A stretch of 64,000 nucleotides of DNA from Rhabditophanes sp. KR3021 (taxonomy: Eukaryota; Nematoda; Chromadorea; Rhabditida; Alloionematidae): positions 7,502,001 through 7,566,000 of the forward strand of contig CAUJLY010000001.1 of NCBI GenBank assembly GCA_963281155.1. Direction: 5' to 3'. Shown piece after piece: positions 56,123-64,000 of the stretch (positions within the stretch are counted from its first letter, which is position 1; every line of letters begins with the position of its first letter). The translations under genes were made by a program, and so were the position numbers. The notes under the pieces were generated by a model that did not search any database, was not told the DNA's origin, and saw only the letters and a program-made list of their open reading frames with translations.

Positions 56123-57044
56123 ATGAATACATGGCTTAAAGGTGTCAATGGGCTTATTTCGCTGATAGGTATCACAATTAATGTGTGGTGTTTTTGGTTT
56201 CATAGTCTACGTGAACACAAGAAGATTTACCACTATCTTTTTATGCGTATTTTTGTATCAAATGCAATGACTCTTACGATTGAAAGAACTTTTGAAATTG
56301 TTTCATTTATTTCGGATGACGATATGATTGAAAAAATAAGTTTCGCCTTCGGATCTGTCTCGTTGTTCTTTTATTATCTTGGAACGTATTTAAGACTCTT
56401 TTTGGCTGTAGCAAGATTTCAAGGATGCGTTTTGGGTTTTAATATTAATGAAATTTATACGATATGGATTAGAAAACATCTTTTGGTAGTACTTTTTCTA
56501 ATTACTTTGGCAACTATTGTACTTTTCACAATTCCTAACACTTGCACCTACCATTTGAATGATTCCGTCTGGGAATTTGAACTGACAGATTTCTGTAAAA
56601 AAGCCAGTTTCTTCATAGACTTCATTTTAGTCAATATAATTTTAGCAATATGCTTAATCTCAGATTTCTTAGTATTAGCTAAAGTGTTCTATTTGAAATA
56701 CAAAAGATCATCCAATGTCGTAGGTATTTTGCCTCAAGTTAATATAAAAAATTTACTTAGAAATGCTGATAAAATGCAATACAGACTTGTTTTTCAAACT
56801 TTGTTTCCAAATTTACTTTTATGTGGAACTATTTTCATGTATTATTTTCTTGAGCCACAATTTCACGATGATGCCAATGTTGTTTATGTGTTGAAGACAA
56901 TGACTTTTACCATATATCATGCTGTTGATGGGTTAGTTAATGAAAATATTTTTATTTAATAATTATATATTTAGAATTACGATGGGCATTATGAATGGGA
57001 CTTTTGTTGAAAGATGCAAAAATTGGTGGAAAAACTTTTATTGA
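56123..57044 (+). CDS. nematode 7TM chemoreceptor, Srx-like
   Basis: Exons 56123-56931 and 56975-57044 are joined by a 43-nt GTTAGT...TTTAG intron, giving 292 residues. TM1 begins within the first residues (GLISLIGITINVWCFWF). TM3 ends LFLAVARFQGCVLGFN, corresponding to the A-x-N/A-R-F motif of Srx-type serpentine receptors. TM5 to TM7 follow, with MQYRLVFQTLFPNLLLCG at TM6, also typical. The last exon supplies only a short tail. Expected in chemosensory neurons. The family assignment is from motif pattern only. Confidence 0.65.
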
Positions 57045-57068
57045 AAGATTCAACATTTGGTGGAAAAG
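57001..57068 (+). repeat. 34-nt direct duplication at the gene end
   Basis: CTTTTGTTGAAAGATGCAAA(AATTGGTGGAAAAA) is followed at once by CTTTTATTGAAAGATTCAAC(ATTTGGTGGAAAAG). The first copy encodes the last residues and the stop lies in the second, so the duplication may have reshaped the C terminus. Confidence 0.8.
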
Positions 57069-58591
57069 ATCCAAGTTTTTTATTCGTTAACTTTCTCATT
57101 TTATACACGATTTTTTATCAAACAATGTACTTACTCTTTCACATGTACATACCTCCAAATTGAATAATTTTTTTACTAAATATTGTATTAGGCTGATTGT
57201 GGATATATTTATTTGGAAATAATTAAAATTAGACGTCAACACCTAAAGATGCTATAGCTTTAATAACGGAGCAATACGCGAATTTTCATGGTTCGATTGA
57301 TTTACTTAGTTCGAATGATTCACTTAAACTATAATCTATTGTAAATTGCTTTGTAGTCTTAGAACGGTTATTAATGGTCAAGGTTTTATCGGAATTTTCT
57401 ATTAAGTTTTTTAGTGAAAATTTGTTTTTTTTCTTCGATTTTTCATGTAATTTATTAATTACTGAATGATCAGTAATTTCTGGATAATAAAAAGCTTTTA
57501 ACTATAGTTTAAAATAATATGAATTTAAAGTCTTTATGAGCAAAGATTGTTTCTCTGATTTGTGTCTTTGGTTTCTTGATGACCAAAAATAGTTATAAAA
57601 ACACTTATGATCATTTACAGTTATTAAAAATCCCTCAACTAAGGTTTTAATAATTAAAACAATCATATTTCTCTTTGTTTTTTTGATAATCAAAATTAAT
57701 TATAAAAACACGTATGGTCACTTACATTATCGACATAAATTTAAAAGCACTCGGTTATATTTTAATTTAATTACTTACGTATTTAGTATCAAAGTCTTTA
57801 TTTAAAAATAATTGAAATTTTATACAAACTTCTGATTATAAGTTACATTAAAAAGTAAATTTTTTATTAAACATTTATCATTAATCTATTTTCGACCTCT
57901 CTGTAAGATTCAGGTGCTTAATTCAATAATCAACTCGTATTAAACATAATATTCGAGATGATGAGGATATAGCCAACTTGAGTTGTATTTTACATTTAGT
58001 TTTCGAATTTTCCTTCAAACTTGGGTATTCTAAGATCAGATTCAACTTGTTCAAAATGTATTCACTCTTTAACATCTTCATGGAATGTTAAAGGTTCTGG
58101 GTAACCTGTTGTTTCATTAGGGGGTCTAGTCTAAAAAGTTGATATTTAAAAGCACTTGTGCAAATTGTGAGAACTAGAAAATGAAATATCCTTTTCTTCG
58201 AAGTTTTTGGCAAAGAAATATCACTTAAACTTTGCTTTGCATTGATAATTATCAAATTATTTGTGATCAGTTGCTTTCATTTAGATAAAAGCTCCACAAA
58301 ACCAAATTTAAGAGAAGTACATAATAATAGACTTTTCTTTTTGTAACGAATTAATTTTTAAATCAAGTCCTAAAACATTTAAAAGATGTTATTTTTGATA
58401 TTTATTTTGAAAAAATATATCATTATGATATTGATAACAGGTATACAAGTGTGTATGATTAACTATATTGATAATAATTTAAAATGAAAAATAATAAGGT
58501 TTCTTGTCGTCAGATACATTCCTTTTTGTTGGGTTCGAAGTATAAATAAAGTGATCGTTAAAAATAGTTGTAATTTTGTAAAAGTAATAAC
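57045..58591. other. intergenic with a duplicated block and a coding-like scrap
   Basis: 57541-57620 and 57655-57735 are two diverged copies sharing TTTCTCT, TTTGATNANCAAAA and ATAAAAACAC. On the minus strand 58130-58000 reads RPPNETTGYPEPLTFHEDVK, then a stop, then HFEQVESDLRIPKFEGKFEN. A TTTTTAG acceptor lies just before it, so it is probably the last exon of a decayed gene of unknown identity. Confidence 0.4.
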
Positions 58592-61529
58592 TTAATGAGC
58601 AACAGTGGCTTGAAGATTGACGTCAGAGGCCCTTGGTGTTATTTCACTATCTAAGGGTTCATCACATTCTTGAATTTCAGAGGAACTTTTACGAGATGAT
58701 TGACTTGAAAAGTCTTCTTCTATCTTGTCTTGTTTCCATGTTCTGAATCCCGAAATTTCCGAATCTAGAATTTCCATTGTATTCATAAAGGTTGTACCAT
58801 TGAAACCCCCAATTACAAAAATTTTCGTTTCTGCAACAACTGCTCTCGTATTAGCTCTTGGAGATGTAAGAACTGGGCCTTGTCTCCATTTACCAGTAGG
58901 TGATTCAAGAATCTCGCTTGAAGCCAGTGATTGATTTCCATCATGCCCTCCGATTACATACAACATATCATTCCAGACAGCAATAGCTGCTCCACGTCTT
59001 GGTGCCTTCAGAGAAGCAAGATTCTTCCAAGAATTTGTTTTATGATCATAAGCTTCAACTGAATCCATGCAATTCCAACGATCTGTCCCCCCAACGGCGA
59101 TAACAAGCCCTCTCCAGGTTATACAAGCAGCTTGACATCTTGCTACCGACAGTGGAGCAATTGTAACCCATTCATTTTCGTCGCAATCGTACCTTTCGCA
59201 ATCCCTATAATTCGAAACAACAGTTATTTATAATTATAAATCAAAACACAGCAAAATAAAATTGATAAGCAAAGTACAAAGAAACAACTTTTTTACAATC
59301 CATCAATTATAATCATTGACTTAAACTATGATATTAAGCCAATTTTATCTAAAATTACCTCAGTACTGTTTGATCTCTAATTCCACCAATGCAGAAAATT
59401 CTGTTATCAACTACAGCGCAACCATTTTGACTTCTGGGTGAAGACAAGCTTTTTATCATTTTCCACTGATTTTTGGATGGATCAAGAACTTCACACGTCT
59501 TGATATCATTACTTCCACTTGATCCTCCTATTGAATACACTTTTCCATCAACTACCGCAGAATCAAAACGGCCTCTTTCATGGTTCATGCACTTTAGTTT
59601 GGCCCAAACTCCAGTTTGGAGATCATACTCTTCAACTATCTTCAAACATTCTCCCTTATTATACCCACCACAGACAATGATCTTTCCATTCAAATAGGAA
59701 GCTCCGGAAGCGCATCTCGGCGTACTCATAGCTGGTAAAGGAACTTTAATCGCAGCAGCATTAGGGTCAATCATCTTCTTTACAAATTCATCCTTATGAG
59801 CCTGCTTAATAGCTTCATCATGAATGCTATCCGTACTTCCAGATTCACTATTCAAACTACTGTGCATTCCAGTCGACCCACCACAATTAAGAGCTATATT
59901 ACTAGTGGACTTGGTTATCTCATCATTCTCAGTAACTTGAATCGTTAACACGACTAATCTTCTGTACAAAATAGTCAAAGCAATGAAACATTCACTGCTA
60001 ACTTTGTGAACAGCAATCAACTTAGACTCAATTTCGTCTTCGACTTCGCTTTGTGAAGAAGCTAGTGAGTTTAGCGATTCGTTTGAATTAAACTTGTTAT
60101 TTTGGATGATACTGCCGTTCGTTTTGACGATACAAGCCCCGTTGATGTGGTGGACGGTTCCGTTTTCTTTTGAAAAGGGTAATGATTGTGATTTTTGATT
60201 TGTAGTCCTTTTGTATTCTTGGACGATTTCTGATCCACCTACCGAAGACAAATCGTCGAGTTTTGAACAGTCTTGGAGGTTTTGATCTTCTTCGTAATAC
60301 AAGAGATGAACTTTATCAGCAAGCATCTCAATAGCCGACTCAATTTTGTCAGTATTTTTAGGAAGCTCTTGGAAATACTTCAATGCCTTCTCAACTAGAT
60401 TGCCTTCGCAAACAGACTTCTTTAGTTGTTCAATGTCAACAATGATGCGAAGTTTTACTAGAGGAAGGCGGGTAAATTCATTTGAATTATCAATCACTTT
60501 TCCCAAATTAGCAGCCAAAAATTGGTCTACCTTTGAACCGAGATATTTGTCGCTGGAAAAGTTAGCTTGGCGACGGAAGCCGATACAATTGGAAATGCTC
60601 ACGTTTTGAGCAAGATATTTGGCACATGACTTGACTAAAGGACGGATTTGTAGGGCATAGGCTGTTCGGTACAAGTCAGCTACCTTGCTGGAGGTGATGT
60701 CGAATGATGAGGTGTAGGCATAGTCCATAATGGCTTGGAAGCTTTCTAGATCGCAGTTCGCTATAATAAAAACGTTATTCACAAGTACAATAATGGCGTT
60801 ATAAATGGAGACATTACTTAAACGTTTTTTAATCTAACTTTGCTGTCAATTATACTTACCAAATTCATAATACGTCAAGTGCTTCAAATTGGAAGCCTGT
60901 CCATTTCGATTGACACTAGGCAAGACATCACTCGTGCCATTCTTATTAAGTGGCGCCATTTGTCTAATCGACCCAATCGAAGTAATATGAAAAGTCTCCT
61001 CATTCTTTGAAAACATATCTAACAATGCAGGTGAAAGAGAAGCCAAGACAATTTTGTGTGCCAAAAATTCGCGTTCCTTTATAAAGATGGCGACATCGCA
61101 AAGTTCGCGATTTTTGCGGAAGGTGTTGAGTCTGCCCATGAGTGCGTTCTAAAATTCGGTCCATATTGTTTATATATAAATTAGAAGGGCCATGTTTGGG
61201 CAAAACACGACCCTCATTTAAATGCGCATACCTTTAACTTGGGATTATGAAGGGAGAGGAGATGTTCATCTTTGGAGTTGAGTTGTTCGATGTCTAAATA
61301 AAATTAGGTAACGCTAAAGTTGACGTTGTCTTTTACCATATCCGTCTGTTTCGTCGTCCCGAAAAGAGACTGCAGAACGTTGGCGTTTAGGAGCCAACAA
61401 CAGGGTGTTGACATCTCCTTCGGGGTTCTCTATGTCGGCCAGGGTATCATCTTCCTCATTAAAACAAATATTATTAGATAAGTTGTCAGATTCAAATCCA
61501 ACAGTTAAATAACCTCTTTCAGAACCCAT
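58592..61529 (-). CDS. BTB-Kelch protein, IVNS1ABP-type
   Basis: Exons 61529-61337, 61293-61232, 61148-60860, 60760-59359 and 59204-58592 join in frame to give 852 residues. A charged N terminus with KRQRSAVSF leads to a BTB domain (from about 86) with RKNRELCDVAIFIKEREFLA and HKIVLASLSPALLDMFS, an inserted polar loop, then SFQAIMDYAYTSSFDITSS. A BACK region (ISNCIGFRRQANFSS, LPLVKLRIIVD) follows, with a long disordered linker and about six Kelch repeats (525-810; IIVCGGYNKGECLKIVEEYD and others). The order, the linker and the ISNCI...FTRLPLVKLRI text fit vertebrate IVNS1ABP (NS1-binding protein), which binds actin and acts in splicing and as a CUL3 adaptor. It is much larger than a simple Kelch-like protein because of the linker. 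Confidence 0.85.
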
Positions 61530-64000
61530 TACTTGTAGATGGTTTAAAAATATTGAAGGTAGATAAATATAGAGTGTTTAGAAAAACTTTACAAAGTTTA
61601 ATAAATAGTGTGGTGTCTGTCAAATAGAGAAGTTCAAGTTTAAATTGAAAGATTTTTGTGGGAGTGTGTATATTCTTTAAAATTTCACCGACGTCAAAAC
61701 ATGCATCACATAATACACGCAACTACACTCTTACCCCAAAAAAATATCAGAAGGAGGGGTATCAGTCTGTTTATTTTTTGTTCTTCAAAGTGGGAATATA
61801 CATCAAGGTATCATGATATTCTTCTCTCTTAAGGTTATAGTAGCTAATGACAAAACAACGGTAGTTGCAAGGTAATGAAATGGAGTTGGTTGTCGTGATG
61901 ATATGAGATGATGAACAAACTTGGTGATTTCTTCTTAAAAAGATAGTTCATTTGTGCTTAAAAAAACAATTTAAGCGCCCGGAAGAGGTTAAAACCTAGC
62001 AACTGTAAATATTAAGTACAAATTAGTATGTGCATGTAATTGAAAGAAACCGCAAAATAATCAAATATTAAAGGTTGGTTGTTAATTGGTGTGGTTATTA
62101 ATAGTTGTTAGACAATAATTCAAACGCTAATGCTTTTTGATTTTTGACAGAAATCAAATCTATATTTCCGGAAAGAACATTACCCTAATAATAAATAATT
62201 ATATCCAAAGGTAATTTTTAAATCAAATTAATCACCTAAACGTGTATATGACTTTACTTATATAATAAAAAAACGAAGGTCTTTGTTTGTGATGATATTA
62301 AAATTTATTTAAAGTTTAGATAAATTTTTTGAATATAATGAGACGACGAAATAGGCTGTTAGTTCAGAAATCATTTTTTAACTCAAAAATACCGTCCAAT
62401 TGGTGAAAGGTAAATAGTAGACGAGACTCTAAGTAATAAGGAAAGTATTTAGTCAACAAAAAAGATTCCTTTTTTAATCGAATTAAAAGTAAGAAAAGCA
62501 GAAGCGATAAAGCAAAGAACGTGGCTTTTCGCAAAATTTATTTTATACAAATAAAATAAATGAATAAAAGCATCCTTGTTTAGTATCTAAAAAATGAAGT
62601 TTTTATAACATTGAAACTATGTGCATTGTAGTGGTCAGAAAATCAGCTGTCTAATTCCAACAGACAAAGGTATGAAATATAAATTGCTAAAATGCACATA
62701 CTTACCTCTTACATTTGAAAGTCACATTACTTTTAAATAATAAAATTTTAAAATATTTATCAATAAAAAATGAGCGAAATAAATGTAGTTTTAGGATATA
62801 ATCACGAGGCGGTGGCTTTGGTTTGGGATTAAAAAAGATGTCCTAATAGACAAGCTGTTTCGCAGACCCATTGGTAAGCAGTTTCTATTAATAAACGTAT
62901 ACCAATGTCCATATCATTATTAATTTGCTTACGAAAGTGCGTTATTTTAATTGAATTTAAGTTATTTTTTGAGATACAAATCAAAATAACTATACCAAAA
63001 TGTTATCTTTAAAGAGGGTATTATCTCATATTAAAAAGTAACATATTTTTAAATGTTATAAGATACAAATTGTATAAATATTTTGTAGGGCAAATAGATA
63101 AAAGTGATATTATTAGCAAAGTTCCATTGCACTTATCCCTTTGTTTTGTTGGGGAAACATAATAATTTTGAATTGCGTATTTATTTTTGGAAAATACTTT
63201 TCTTCAAACAAACACAGTTAAAGATGAGAACAAGTCATTTAATTGTATTATAATCGATGATGAAGTTGGAAACAAATCAAAAAATTATAAAAATAGTAAT
63301 CCACTACAATTTAATTTATCATGTAAATAATTAGAAGAATGGTATAACAAATTATACCTAATTTTGGATATATACTGTAGAGGTTAAAAATGTTATCAGT
63401 AATATCATTTAATTAAATGTAGCGCAAATATTTTGGTTTTGAAAATAAATACACTTGTAATTACTGTTTTTGAATTGAATTTAGAAGTACGAAAATGTAT
63501 AAAATTAATTAAATATCTGTTATATTACTATGCTATGACCAAAACGTATAGTTCATATAGCCGTTAGCTGTAAGTATGCGTATTAGCCGTAATGAATTAG
63601 AGTGATATTATATGTATAAAAATTCAACTGAATTTACAAAAAATATGTAACAAAAGTATAACAAAATGCAACAAAATGACATGTGGATAATCATTATATG
63701 TAAATATATTATTTCTGAATGTTTAATATTTTCGATAGTTTATATTCGAAAATAAACGAACCATAATGTGTCTGTATATATCAACATTAAATAGAAGATC
63801 GCTAAACTTTTTTTGATGCATATCTACTAATATAAGTGGATGGAAAAAATTATGCCACGGCCGTCCATAATAAAAAGTGTTTAAATGAAGATCACAAAAA
63901 GTTGATACAAGCTTTTGATATAAAGATATGGTGTAATAAAGCCTTTGAATAAAGATTTGATGTAATGTGTATAAATCAATTAGATTTTAGTCAAGATATT
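61530..64000. other. intergenic to the right edge, nothing recognised
   Basis: About 2.5 kb of very AT-rich DNA. A 67-codon frame at 61519-61722 on the minus strand has no family signature and overlaps the 5' flank of the Kelch gene, so it is not called. No RNA gene, CRISPR or mobile element was seen. Confidence 0.5.

Noticed and set aside
61519..61722. 67-codon minus-strand frame upstream of the Kelch gene
   Set aside because: It overlaps the first codons of the Kelch gene in another frame and has no supporting feature.
1..64000. CRISPR arrays, bacterial operons, rRNA genes
   Set aside because: None seen. Intron structure and gene content are eukaryotic throughout and no large prokaryote-like insert was found.

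Overview
The window looks like nuclear DNA of a chromadorean nematode. It is AT-rich (roughly two thirds A+T by eye) and its genes are compact, with many introns of only 39-50 nt that carry GTAAGT-like donors and TTTTAG/TTTCAG acceptors. The gene content is typical of nematodes: a cuticle collagen, a ground-like domain protein, an ShKT-domain secreted protein, 7TM chemoreceptors, an FMRFamide-type receptor, and glycine-rich secreted structural proteins. The species cannot be named from the sequence. Exon joins given here were worked out by hand from frame and splice-site agreement.

Region by region. 0-2 kb (-): 5' part of a large, unidentified, probably helical-repeat protein that runs off the left edge. 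2.7-6.2 kb: a small secreted peptide gene, an Str/Srh-like chemoreceptor, and two broken genes (a cysteine-rich secreted protein and a BTB-Kelch gene). 6.9-9.8 kb (+): a divergent kleisin (RAD21/REC8-type cohesin subunit). 10.5-11.5 kb (+): a nuclear receptor whose DNA-binding domain lies at the C terminus and which has no ligand-binding domain. 12.6-13.2 kb (-): a Ly6-like GPI-type surface protein. 14.4-15.5 kb: a decayed MULE transposase. 16.4-20.8 kb (-): an intact SLC26/SULP anion transporter with a dead tandem copy behind it. 22.3-24.8 kb: a GLYAT-like acetyltransferase and a second chemoreceptor. 25.2-28.9 kb: a possible micropeptide, a cuticle collagen and a Gly/Ser/Gln repeat protein. 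29.3-30.9 kb (-): an FMRFamide-receptor-like GPCR. 30.9-34.5 kb: gene-poor DNA with degenerate repeats. 34.6-37.7 kb: an RGG-rich secreted protein, a kynurenine aminotransferase pseudogene and an intronless MFS transporter. 38-41.7 kb: Staufen (-) and a ground-like protein (+), divergently arranged around a possible structured RNA. 41.9-51.4 kb: an array of eleven small, low-complexity protein genes with mitochondrial Mn superoxide dismutase embedded in it. 51.8-57 kb: a four-ShKT secreted protein and two GPCRs. 58.6-61.5 kb (-): an IVNS1ABP-type BTB-Kelch protein. 61.5-64 kb: no gene seen.

Housekeeping or conserved genes (Staufen, sod-2, IVNS1ABP-like, SULP, kleisin) are interspersed with lineage-specific secreted, cuticular and chemosensory genes and with fresh pseudogenes. 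The most unusual part is the small-gene array at 41.9-51.4 kb. At least six members share a C-rich box next to a TATA element. Four end in a similar short Ala/Lys-rich amphipathic tail, three share a Cys cluster, and two share an N-terminal motif. This suggests a locally expanded, co-expressed and rapidly evolving gene set of unknown function.
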